Positions 32,381 through 38,403 of a stretch of DNA of 38,403 nucleotides are shown in pieces. Numbering within the stretch: position 1 is the stretch's first letter; each line of letters starts with the position of its first letter. The notes under the pieces were generated by a model. The model saw only the letters and a list, made by a program, of their open reading frames with translations. It did not search any database and had not been told where the DNA came from. The stretch lies in assembly GCA_025408425.1 (NCBI GenBank), contig JANXYX010000053.1, positions 1 through 38,403 on the forward strand, given 5' to 3'. The DNA is from Granulicella sp. (lineage in GTDB: Bacteria > Acidobacteriota > Terriglobia > Terriglobales > Acidobacteriaceae). Position numbers and translations under genes: made by a program.

Positions 32381-32442
32381 GCACGCCAAGGCGGAACGGA
32401 TGTTCTTCAACAGAAAGAATACCGCGTTCCACCCCGGCGTGC
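32381..32442 (-). terminator. Attenuator or processing hairpin after rplL
   Basis: Two 18-nt arms (32381-32398 and 32425-32442) pair fully with three G-U wobbles, and the loop contains a further TTCTT/AAGAA pairing. It starts 15 nt past the rplL stop. No T-run follows on the minus strand, so partial termination or RNase III-type cleavage is more likely than full termination. Confidence 0.6.
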
Positions 32443-32456
32443 AAGTTGACAGGTAA

Positions 32457-32831
32457 CTACTTGATTTCTACGGTCGCAACGCCTTCGAACTTCTTGGCGA
32501 TGGCGGCTGCGTCGTCCTTGGAGATGTTCTCCTTCAAGGGCTTGGGTGCGCCGTCGACGAGATCCTTGGCTTCCTTCAAGCCGAGGGCCGTGACTTCACG
32601 TACAGCCTTGATGGTGTTGATCTTGTTCGCGCCGGCATCCTTGAGGATAACGGTGAACTCGGTCTTCTCTTCAACCGGGGCTGCTGCTGCTGCGCCGCCG
32701 CCTGCTGCCGGGGCTGCTACTGCTGCCGCTGCTGAAACGCCAAGACGCTCTTCGAGCTTCTTGACCAGGGCCGAAGCCTCGAGAAGGCTGAGGCTAACGA
32801 TTGATTCTTCCAACTGCTGAAGGTCTGCCAT
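32457..32831 (-). CDS. rplL: Ribosomal protein bL12 (L7/L12)
   Basis: This 124-aa acidic stalk protein binds elongation factors on the large subunit. The N-terminal dimerisation helices ([26 protein letters not shown]) are followed by an Ala/Gly-rich hinge (about 32-54). The C-terminal domain has [22 protein letters not shown] and the [16 protein letters not shown] signature. GGAG precedes the ATG. It is 151 nt downstream of rplJ, with which it forms the stalk complex. Confidence 0.98.
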   Translation of the reverse strand: MADLQQLEESIVSLSLLEASALVKKLEERLGVSAAAAVAAPAAGGGAAAAAPVEEKTEFTVILKDAGANKINTIKAVREVTALGLKEAKDLVDGAPKPLKENISKDDAAAIAKKFEGVATVEIK

Positions 32832-32982
32832 TTTATTTCTCCAATTTAGTGTCTAAACTTGATGGTGCTAAATTCTGGTGCCGATTACTTCTCCGAAGCC
32901 TGACTGCTCTCCGGCTGCCTTAGCCCTCTCGGGTTTCCGCTGCGCCCAGACTGGCGCACCCGAGGTGACCAGGCGAAACTTG

Positions 32983-33717
32983 TTAGCCTTCGGTTGCTGG
33001 CTCGGCTGCGGGAGCTTCCACTGCGGGAGCCTCGACTGCGGGAGCTTCCACCACTGCTTCAGCTACTGGCGCTTCAACTGCCACAACTTCGGCAACTACC
33101 TCAACAGCAGGAGCTTCGGCAACCGCTTCAACAGCAGGAACTTCGGCTACTGGCGCTTCGACGACTGCTTCAGCTGCCGGAGCAGCAGGGCCAGCAAACT
33201 TGCCCTTCTCGACGCCCTGATTGATGACGACCGCGAGGTCGCGACCAGTGGCGTTGATAACCGTCGCGAGACGCTGTGCGGGTGACTGGATGAGGAACAG
33301 GAGCTTCGAGAACAGCTCTTCCTTACCTGGCATATTGGCAAGCTCGCCAATCTCCTGGACAGTGATGACTTTGCCGTCGACGATACCGAGCTTAAAAGTG
33401 AACTCTGCGTTCTCCTTGACCCAGGTGGAGAGGGCCTTGGCGAGCGCTACGGGATCGCCCGAAGTGTAGGCAACCGAGGAGACACCCTTGAGGCCTTTGA
33501 GAGCAGCCTCAATTTTGGTGCCTTCGCCAGCGCGAGCCGCCAGCTTGTTCTTGACGACGTGGTAGCTGCCGCCGGCACCTCGAACAGCCTTGCGGAGTTC
33601 GAAGTCCTTGGAGGCGGTAAGCCCCTTGAATGTGCCGATAATGGCGGACGTGGAGTGCTCGAGTTCAGCTGCAAGCTGTCCGATCTTCTCCGTCTTTTTT
33701 GCTCTGGTCAATGGCAT
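32983..33717 (-). CDS. rplJ: Ribosomal protein uL10 with long Ala/Val/Pro/Glu C-terminal extension
   Basis: Residues 1-174 are an ordinary L10: N-terminal MPLTRAKKTEKI, the rRNA-binding KNKLAARAGEGT region, and the helix near LFLIQSPAQRLATVIN that carries L12 dimers. The protein then continues for about 70 residues of Ala, Val, Pro and Glu in imperfect VEAPA/AEAVVEAP repeats up to 244 aa. Bacterial L10 is usually 165-180 aa, so the extension is unusual. It has no charged archaeal-type tail. It is encoded by imperfect 15-bp repeats (about 32990-33185). The ATG at 33717 has a loose AAGG/TAGG site. Confidence 0.96.
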   Translation of the reverse strand: MPLTRAKKTEKIGQLAAELEHSTSAIIGTFKGLTASKDFELRKAVRGAGGSYHVVKNKLAARAGEGTKIEAALKGLKGVSSVAYTSGDPVALAKALSTWVKENAEFTFKLGIVDGKVITVQEIGELANMPGKEELFSKLLFLIQSPAQRLATVINATGRDLAVVINQGVEKGKFAGPAAPAAEAVVEAPVAEVPAVEAVAEAPAVEVVAEVVAVEAPVAEAVVEAPAVEAPAVEAPAAEPATEG

Positions 33718-33839
33718 AAAAACCTAGCCTTTAGCTGCTAGCTGTTAGCTGCTAGCTTGAAATTGTGTGCCGCTTACGCGACTAAACTCTGAAATATGCA
33801 GACCCAGCTAAGAGCTAAGAGCCAGTAGCTGGTGCTGCC
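33718..33839 (-). promoter_or_regulatory. Candidate L10 leader in the rplA-rplJ gap
   Basis: The 122-nt gap holds a 7-bp stem CCAGCTA/TAGCTGG (33804-33832) and two tandem 14-bp units TTAGCTGCTAGCTG (33731-33758). On the transcript the AGCTAA/TTAGCT motifs of the two parts can pair with each other. The position is that of the leader through which the L10-L12 complex represses translation in other bacteria. The kink-turn itself was not identified. Confidence 0.4.
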
Positions 33840-34550
33840 CTAGGACTTGCCGGCTGCTTCAGCGGCGGCGAAATCAAGCTGGATGCCGGGGCCCATCGTG
33901 GAGCTCAGCGTGACGCCCTTGATGTACTTACCCTTGGCCGCAGACGGCTTGGCCTTGACCACACTGCTGATGACCGTCATTGCATTATCAACCAGCTTCT
34001 GCGGATCAAAGGAGAGCTTGCCCACCGGAACGTGAACCAGTGCGGTCTTGTCTGTACGGAACTCAACTTTACCGGCCTTGATTTCCTTCACGGCAGAAGC
34101 CACATCGGTGGTAACGGTGCCAGTCTTGGGGTTGGGCATAAGACCGCGCGGACCAAGAACCTTACCGAGACGACCAACCGACTTCATCATGTCCGGAGTC
34201 GCGATGAGGGCATCGAATGCAGTCCAACCCTCTTTCTGGATCTTTTCTACCAGCTCTTCGCCACCAAAGAACTCGGCGCCAGCAGCTTCCGCGTCCTTGA
34301 TCTTGTCGCCCGAGGCGATGACCGCAACGATCTTTGTCTTGCCGAGACCGTGGGGCAGAACCACCGTGCCGCGGACCATCTGGTCAGCATGCTTGGGGTC
34401 AACACCAAGGCGCAGCGTCAGATCGACAGTCTCATCGAACTTCGCATACTTTGCTTTTTGCAGGAGCGGAACTGCGTCCGCCAGAACGTAAGTACGGGGC
34501 TCTACGAGCGCGCGCGCCTTCGTTAGATTCTTGGAGATCTTCCTTGCCAT
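33840..34550 (-). CDS. rplA: Ribosomal protein uL1
   Basis: This 236-aa protein of the L1 stalk begins [13 protein letters not shown] at 34550, preceded by GAGG. Signatures are [41 protein letters not shown], and the L1 motif within [25 protein letters not shown]. It continues [24 protein letters not shown] to the C-terminus. A longer frame to 34613 adds 21 implausible residues. Normally L1 is co-transcribed with and overlaps rplK, and represses that operon by binding its leader. Here rplK is 1.8 kb away behind an opposing gene, and rplA has its own promoter. Confidence 0.98.
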   Translation of the reverse strand: MARKISKNLTKARALVEPRTYVLADAVPLLQKAKYAKFDETVDLTLRLGVDPKHADQMVRGTVVLPHGLGKTKIVAVIASGDKIKDAEAAGAEFFGGEELVEKIQKEGWTAFDALIATPDMMKSVGRLGKVLGPRGLMPNPKTGTVTTDVASAVKEIKAGKVEFRTDKTALVHVPVGKLSFDPQKLVDNAMTVISSVVKAKPSAAKGKYIKGVTLSSTMGPGIQLDFAAAEAAGKS

Positions 34551-34573
34551 TTTCCCTCGTCTCCCACCCCTCT

Positions 34574-34588
34574 GGAGATGTTCTCTCC
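34574..34588 (-). promoter_or_regulatory. Small hairpin in the rplA leader
   Basis: GGAGA (34574-34578) and TCTCC (34584-34588) form a 5-bp stem with a 5-nt loop, 24 nt before the rplA ATG. It could be part of an L1-responsive leader; pairing only. Confidence 0.25.
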
Positions 34589-34636
34589 GGGCGTGGTTAT
34601 CGACTGGCCTCAAATTGGAGTTGAGACGCTCTTATG

Positions 34637-34665
34637 AGTATGCCGTAGTTGAATAGATGAGTCAA
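34637..34665 (-). promoter_or_regulatory. Sigma70-type promoter of rplA
   Basis: On the minus strand TTGACT (34660-34665) is followed after exactly 17 nt by CATACT (34637-34642), five and four matches to the -35 and -10 consensus. Transcription would start near 34630, about 80 nt before the rplA ATG. It is the best promoter match noticed in the window. Confidence 0.7.
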
Positions 34666-34718
34666 GGATCCACTGCGAAGAATCGCACACAGATCCAGTT
34701 GTCCCAGCCCATCAGAGT

Positions 34719-34730
34719 CCTGTGCACAGG
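34719..34730. promoter_or_regulatory. 12-bp palindrome upstream of the GH30 gene
   Basis: CCTGTGCACAGG is a perfect palindrome that ends 23 nt before the GH30 ATG, in the divergent rplA/GH30 region. Its position fits an operator overlapping the GH30 promoter or leader; a TATATT follows at 34735-34740. Confidence 0.35.
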
Positions 34731-34753
34731 CGAGTATATTTCTCCCTGAAGAA

Positions 34754-36172
34754 ATGCCTGGAGATGATGTGATACCTAAGATAAGACTCTGCCTGCTCCT
34801 GACAATCCTGACGCTTTTCCCGTTGGCAGCTTCTGCCCAGAATCATGCCTCAGTCTGGCTGAGTACCCCGGACCGGACAGCACTGCTGCAGGAGCAAAAG
34901 CCTTCTCTGTCATTTGGCCACCCCACAGCGGGTGAGCCGCAAATTCTGGTGAATGACCAGCAGAGCTATCAGTCGATCGATGGGTTTGGGTTTGCACTGA
35001 CTGGCGGCAGCGCTCAGTTGATGATGCGAATGAGTCCTGCGCGCCGGAAGCCACTACTGCAGGAGCTTTTCTCTACAATGGGAAGCAGTATTGGCGTCAG
35101 TTATCTGCGGGTCAGCATTGGCGCGTCGGATATGAACGACCACGTCTTCTCCTACGACGACCTGCCATCAGGACAGACCGATGAGGGATTAGCCCGATTT
35201 AGTCTCGATCCAGACCGTGCGGATGTGATCCCGGTACTGAAACATATTTTGGCTATCAATCCAAGGATCAAAATCCTGGCATCACCGTGGTCTGCACCGG
35301 CATGGATGAAGACGAACGGGCAGGTAAAAGGTGGTTCGCTGCGGCCGGAGTATTACGCGAGCTATGCCGCTTATCTCGTGAAGTACATCGCGGGAATGAA
35401 GGCCGAAGGAATCGGCATTGACGCCATCACGATCCAGAATGAGCCGTTGAATGAAAAGAACACCCCAAGTATGCAGATGCTGGCTCCGGAGGAGGGTACG
35501 TTTATTCGCGACCACCTTGGACCTGCCCTTCAACGTGCAGGGATCAAGACGAAGGTCATCTTATACGACCACAATTGTGATGTTCCGGAGTACCCGCTTT
35601 CGATTCTAAGAGACGCAAACGCACGCAAGTATGTGGATGGCTCCGGCTTTCATTTGTACGGTGGAAAGATTGAGGTTCTGTCACAAGTGCGCCAGGAATT
35701 CCCCGACAAGAATCTGTACTTCACCGAGCAGATGGTGGTCGATAGGCAGGATGGTGGAGCAATGAATCTTGCCAATCCCGTGGGGCGCATCGTAGTCGGA
35801 GCCACTCGTAACTGGAGCCGAAACGTGTTGCTGTGGAATCTTGCTGCAGACCCTGCGTTTGGCCCGCATACGGGTGATGGTGGATGCCCGGTCTGCGAAG
35901 GTGCGATCACCATCGACGGCGACGCGATCACTCGCAATATTGCCTACTACACTGTCGCGCATGCCTCAAAGTTCGTTCGGCCGGGGTCAGTTCGGATCGA
36001 GACGAACGAGCTGAAAACACTGCCGAATGTGGCTTTCAGAACTCCAGCCGGGAGGATCGTGCTGATCGTCGCGAACACCAGCGACACGGAACAAAGTTTC
36101 GACATCCTCTACAAAGGCAAGGCACTGGTCGCGTCGTTGAAACCCGGGGCGGCAGGAACCTATGTCTGGTAG
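34754..36172 (+). CDS. Secreted glycoside hydrolase family 30 enzyme
   Basis: This 472-aa exported glycosidase has a signal peptide ending LAASAQ (about 29), then a (beta/alpha)8 barrel and a C-terminal beta-sandwich. Family marks are YQSIDGFGFALTGGSA near the N-terminus, ILASPWSAPAWMKTNG (175-189), the acid/base Glu 230 in TIQNEP, the nucleophile Glu 325 in YFTEQ, and a closing GTYVW. GH30 enzymes are retaining hydrolases of beta-1,6-glucan, glucosylceramide, xylan or related glycans; the exact substrate cannot be told. The ATG at 34754 has only a weak site; a GTG at 34769 with GGAG just upstream is an alternative and keeps the signal peptide. The gene sits on the opposite strand between rplA and rplK. 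Confidence 0.92.
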   Translation: MPGDDVIPKIRLCLLLTILTLFPLAASAQNHASVWLSTPDRTALLQEQKPSLSFGHPTAGEPQILVNDQQSYQSIDGFGFALTGGSAQLMMRMSPARRKPLLQELFSTMGSSIGVSYLRVSIGASDMNDHVFSYDDLPSGQTDEGLARFSLDPDRADVIPVLKHILAINPRIKILASPWSAPAWMKTNGQVKGGSLRPEYYASYAAYLVKYIAGMKAEGIGIDAITIQNEPLNEKNTPSMQMLAPEEGTFIRDHLGPALQRAGIKTKVILYDHNCDVPEYPLSILRDANARKYVDGSGFHLYGGKIEVLSQVRQEFPDKNLYFTEQMVVDRQDGGAMNLANPVGRIVVGATRNWSRNVLLWNLAADPAFGPHTGDGGCPVCEGAITIDGDAITRNIAYYTVAHASKFVRPGSVRIETNELKTLPNVAFRTPAGRIVLIVANTSDTEQSFDILYKGKALVASLKPGAAGTYVW

Positions 36173-36234
36173 ACCGTCGAACGTGCCGACAGTACAGCCA
36201 GGAAACGATCGAAGAGCCAACCTTAAACGGGGAC

Positions 36235-36288
36235 GAGGACGCAAAACTGGCGCTGATCCTATTGGGTCAGCGCCAGGTTTGCGTCCTC
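36235..36288. terminator. Bidirectional terminator between converging GH30 and rplK
   Basis: Arms GAGGACGCAAA-x-CTGGCGCTGA and TCAGCGCCAG-x-TTTGCGTCCTC form a 22-bp stem with one internal mismatch and an approximately 10-nt loop. It lies 62 nt past the GH30 stop and 29 nt past the rplK stop, so it can end both transcripts. T-runs are short on both sides. Confidence 0.75.
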
Positions 36289-36317
36289 TTTGAGGCCTTG
36301 TAATACGGGAATCTAAA

Positions 36318-36752
36318 CTACGCGACGACTTCGATGCCCATCGAGCGGGCAGTGCCGCGGATGGTCTTGGACGCTGCCTCAACCGACGAGGCGTTCATGT
36401 CTGGCATCTTCTGCGTGGCGATCTCACGGATCTGCTTCTCAGTGACCTTCCCAAGCTTCTCCTTGTTAGGAGTGCCGGATCCCTTGGCAATGCCGGCTGC
36501 CTTGAGCAGGAGCACAGGAGCGGGAGGAGTCTTGGTGATGAAGCTGAAGGTGCGGTCCGCGTAGACGCTGATGACGACCGGAATGGTGAGTCCAGCCATT
36601 GCGGGGTCCTTGGTGCGCTCGTTGAACTGCTTGCAGAACTCCATGATGTTGACCTGCGCCTGGCCAAGCGCTGGGCCGACCGGGGGTGCAGGGGTGGCCT
36701 TGCCGGCCATAATCTGAAGCTTGACGTATCCAGTGATCTTCTTCGGTGCCAT
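36318..36752 (-). CDS. rplK: Ribosomal protein uL11
   Basis: This 144-aa protein of the GTPase-associated centre begins [19 protein letters not shown]. It has the N-terminal Pro-rich [11 protein letters not shown] segment, the hinge near [11 protein letters not shown], and the 23S-rRNA-binding C-terminal domain ending in the L11 signature region [19 protein letters not shown] lies about 10 nt upstream of the ATG. It follows nusG at 107 nt, as usual, but its normal downstream partner rplA is displaced by the convergent GH30 gene. Confidence 0.98.
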   Translation of the reverse strand: MAPKKITGYVKLQIMAGKATPAPPVGPALGQAQVNIMEFCKQFNERTKDPAMAGLTIPVVISVYADRTFSFITKTPPAPVLLLKAAGIAKGSGTPNKEKLGKVTEKQIREIATQKMPDMNASSVEAASKTIRGTARSMGIEVVA

Positions 36753-36859
36753 TGCGGTAAATCCTCTTTATGCTTCCAGCGGCGGGCTGCTTGCCTGCTG
36801 CTTAATTTTGGTAGTGCTGAATCGATTGCCTGCCGTGAAAGGTGCACGACCGGGTAAAA

Positions 36860-37477
36860 CTAGACTTCGACCTTGTCAACCTTCGAGAACTCGATCTCAA
36901 CCGGAGTGGAACGGCCGAAGATACTGACCATTACCTTGAGGGTTTGACGATCTTCGTTGACATCATCGACAGTGCCAGTGAAGTTAGCGAATGGACCTTC
37001 GTTGATTCGGACCTGCTCGCCCTTCTCAAACTTGACCTTCATACTCGGCTTGTTCGTAGTCGACTCGGAACGGAAGAGTATGGAACTGACTTCTTGCTCG
37101 GAGAGAGCGACCGGGTTGTCGCCGGTGCCCAAAAAGCCGGTGACGCGGGGCGTGTTCTTGATCACGTGCCAGAGATCGTTGTCGAGATCCATCTCGACGA
37201 GGACATATCCGGGCAGGAAGACGCGTTCGATGGTGTACTTCTTGCCATTGCGTAGCTCTGTTACAGGCTCGGTCGGGATCATGATGCGACCGATCTTATT
37301 CTGCAGCCCGAATGCGGTGATGCGGCTCTCGAGGGACTCACGCACCTTCCGCTCAAAGCCGGAGTAGGCGTGAATGATGTACCACTTGAAATTCTCGTTG
37401 ACCGGCGGGGCAAGTTGCTCCGTTGGCTGTTCCGCCGCGGGGGTTGCCTCTACCGGATTCTGCTCTTCTGCCGCCAT
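36860..37477 (-). CDS. nusG: Transcription termination/antitermination factor NusG
   Basis: This 205-aa RNA polymerase-associated factor promotes elongation and links to Rho and the ribosome. A non-conserved acidic N-terminal segment (MAAEEQNPVEATP, about 30 residues) precedes the NGN domain (FKWYIIHAYSGFERKV through FLPGYVLVEMDLD, RVTGFLGTG). The KOW domain (GEQVRINEGPFANFTGTV) and IFGRSTPVEIEFSKVDKVE end follow. The ATG at 37477 has AAGG 7 nt upstream; an upstream in-frame ATG at 37498 is less likely. It lies 68 nt downstream of secE. Confidence 0.97.
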   Translation of the reverse strand: MAAEEQNPVEATPAAEQPTEQLAPPVNENFKWYIIHAYSGFERKVRESLESRITAFGLQNKIGRIMIPTEPVTELRNGKKYTIERVFLPGYVLVEMDLDNDLWHVIKNTPRVTGFLGTGDNPVALSEQEVSSILFRSESTTNKPSMKVKFEKGEQVRINEGPFANFTGTVDDVNEDRQTLKVMVSIFGRSTPVEIEFSKVDKVEV

Positions 37478-37545
37478 CGTTATGCCTTCTTCGTGCATCG
37501 TCTGCTGACTGTTACTTGGTATTTCGGAGGTGCCTGAACAGCGGT

Positions 37546-37806
37546 CTAGTGCTGGGTCAGACGGTGGAGCAGCGCTTCAATCCCACGGCCGATGATGTTA
37601 TCCACCAGCCAGAAGTACGCGGCGAAGACAAACACGGTGATGAGCACGGTAATCGTGGTCGCCTGCACTTCATCGCGCGAAGGGGTTATGACCTTGCGCA
37701 TTTCGCTGCGCACGTCCTTGAGGAAGGCTCCGAGTCGTGCAGGAGTCGCCTTGAGGTTCTCGATTCCGGTGTTCGGGGTTTGCTCTACCGCTACTGTCTT
37801 GGCCAT
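37546..37806 (-). CDS. secE: Preprotein translocase subunit SecE
   Basis: This 86-aa single-span subunit of the SecYEG channel has a cytoplasmic amphipathic segment with the family motif FLKDVRSEMRKVITPSRDEV, followed by one membrane helix (TTITVLITVFVFAAYFWLVD) and a short tail. The ATG at 37806 has GAGG 6 nt upstream; the ATG at 37818 would add four residues. It is located between tRNA-Trp and nusG, the usual place. Confidence 0.96.
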   Translation of the reverse strand: MAKTVAVEQTPNTGIENLKATPARLGAFLKDVRSEMRKVITPSRDEVQATTITVLITVFVFAAYFWLVDNIIGRGIEALLHRLTQH

Positions 37807-37879
37807 ATGCTGCCTCAAACCTTCGTTCTACTAAATGTTTCTTACCTGAGCCTATGCTGCGCCCGGGGGCAGAGCAAAC

Positions 37880-37955
37880 TGGCGGGGGAGCTCGGATTCG
37901 AACCGAGAAGTTCGGTTTTGGAGACCGACAGTTTAACCGTTGAGCTTACTCCCCC
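37880..37955 (-). tRNA. trnW: tRNA-Trp (CCA anticodon)
   Basis: A 76-nt cloverleaf including an encoded 3' CCA. Acceptor GGGGGAG/CTCCCCC, anticodon stem TCGGT/ACCGA with loop CTCCAAA giving anticodon CCA, and a perfect T-stem CTCGG/CCGAG with loop TTCGAAT. The D-stem looks weak, with one likely C-A mismatch. A tRNA-Trp upstream of secE-nusG is common in bacteria. Confidence 0.96.
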
Positions 37956-38005
37956 CGTACTGTGGGACAAGGCGACTTGCACACCTCACTCCCAAACCGG
38001 TGGAG

Positions 38006-38155
38006 CTACTTCGTTTCTTTGTGATCCGTGTGCTTGCGGCAGGTATTGCAAAACTTCGAGAACTCGAGGCGACCCGTGGTCGTCTTCTTGTTCTTCGTCG
38101 TCGAGTAGTTCCTGTTCTTGCACTCGGGGCACTGCAGTGTAATGATTTCGCGCAT
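38006..38155 (-). CDS. rpmG: Ribosomal protein bL33
   Basis: This 49-aa large-subunit protein, beginning [21 protein letters not shown] and ending [10 protein letters not shown], lies on the reverse strand. It has the zinc-binding pairs CPEC and CNTC of the Cys-containing form of L33, together with the [10 protein letters not shown] and LEFSKFC signatures. It lies between tuf and tRNA-Trp, which is a common arrangement. Confidence 0.96.
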   Translation of the reverse strand: MREIITLQCPECKNRNYSTTKNKKTTTGRLEFSKFCNTCRKHTDHKETK

Positions 38156-38237
38156 CTATTTATCCTAACTGATTTCGCCTAATTTCATGCTATCGACAGC
38201 ACATTAGACGACCAAACCTTTGATTTTGCAAAGCTGA

Positions 38238-38257
38238 CCGCCGGATCTCTCCGGCGG
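38238..38257 (-). terminator. Hairpin between tuf and rpmG
   Basis: CCGCCGGA-TCTC-TCCGGCGG is a perfect 8-bp stem 14 nt past the tuf stop, followed on the minus strand by TCAGCTTTG. It may terminate or attenuate tuf transcription before rpmG. Confidence 0.5.
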
Positions 38258-38271
38258 CCATGATTCTTGAC

Positions 38272-38403
38272 CTACTTGATGATTTCGCTGATGGTACCTG
38301 CTCCGACGGTGCGTCCACCTTCGCGGATAGCGAAGCGGAGGCCCTTTTCCATCGCAACCGGGGTGTGCAGCGTGATCTCGAGCGAGATGTTATCGCCCGG
38401 CAT
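38272..38403 (-). CDS. tuf: Elongation factor Tu (C-terminal 43 residues only)
   Basis: The reverse strand at the window edge reads [20 protein letters not shown] through [21 protein letters not shown] to a stop at 38272-38274. This is the highly conserved end of domain 3 of EF-Tu, the GTPase that delivers aminoacyl-tRNA to the ribosome. The rest of the gene lies beyond the window. Confidence 0.97.
   Translation of the reverse strand: MPGDNISLEITLHTPVAMEKGLRFAIREGGRTVGAGTISEIIK

Larger units (their letters stand above)
31764..32456 (-). other. 693-nt structured rplL-rpoB spacer
   Basis: No gene is found in this long gap inside an otherwise tight cluster. It contains several inverted repeats: a large one just after rplL (32381-32442), CGCCGA/TCGGCG at 32091-32113, TGGGACA/TGTCCCA at 32146-32162, GGCAAT/ATTGCC at 31993-32011, and GGAGGGC/GCCCTCC at 31855-31874 about 90 nt before rpoB. 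In E. coli the equivalent spacer carries a partial terminator and an RNase III site; a similar role is inferred. No clear promoter was found. Confidence 0.6.

Overview
The window reads as a chromosomal segment of an Acidobacteriota bacterium, most likely class Terriglobia (Granulicella/Terriglobus/Edaphobacter type). This is inferred from a secreted VWA protein of the 'acidobacterial VWFA-related' kind, a DUF4382-type lipoprotein, a carbohydrate-esterase-like hydrolase, a GH30 glycosidase, and an intergenic GCACGGCTAAAGCCGTGC palindrome of a kind I associate with these genomes from memory. There are no mobile elements, no CRISPR array and no rRNA. One tRNA gene is present. Both window ends cut a gene: a cold-shock protein on the left and EF-Tu on the right.

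Layout. 1-9.6 kb, almost all on the minus strand: partial csp; cmk translationally coupled to a 763-aa winged-helix-like protein with a long repetitive disordered tail; mutL; a DUF4382/DUF5666 lipoprotein; a membrane EAL protein with a degenerate GGDEF domain. 9.7-14.1 kb, minus: pyruvate kinase, a BrkB/YihY membrane protein, a secreted thioredoxin-like protein and a secreted VWA protein. 14.2-22.6 kb, mixed strands: secreted alpha/beta hydrolase, PAS-GGDEF-EAL protein, GlsB/YeaQ membrane protein, VOC dioxygenase-like protein, a conserved hypothetical, AsmA-like protein, ROK kinase and a secreted TonB-C-terminal-domain protein. 22.9-38.4 kb, minus: the transcription/translation cluster, in transcriptional order tuf, rpmG, tRNA-Trp, secE, nusG, rplK, rplA, rplJ, rplL, rpoB, rpoC.

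The most striking feature is in that last cluster. A complete secreted GH30 glycosidase lies on the opposite strand between rplK and rplA, which are normally adjacent and co-transcribed. The sequence shows the consequences: a long near-perfect hairpin between the converging GH30 and rplK genes, and a good sigma70-type promoter (TTGACT-N17-CATACT) in front of the orphaned rplA. The operon therefore appears split into tuf-to-rplK and rplA-to-rpoC units. Further departures from the textbook cluster are an eight-cysteine, zinc-ribbon-like insertion near the N-terminus of RpoB, an Ala/Val/Pro/Glu-rich C-terminal extension on L10, and a 693-nt structured spacer between rplL and rpoB.

Two c-di-GMP EAL proteins lie about 6 kb apart. 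Both keep the EAL catalytic set and both have a mutated GGDEF motif, which points to c-di-GMP breakdown. Start codons were chosen by eye from ribosome-binding sites and domain boundaries. Family names rest on motif recognition without any database search.
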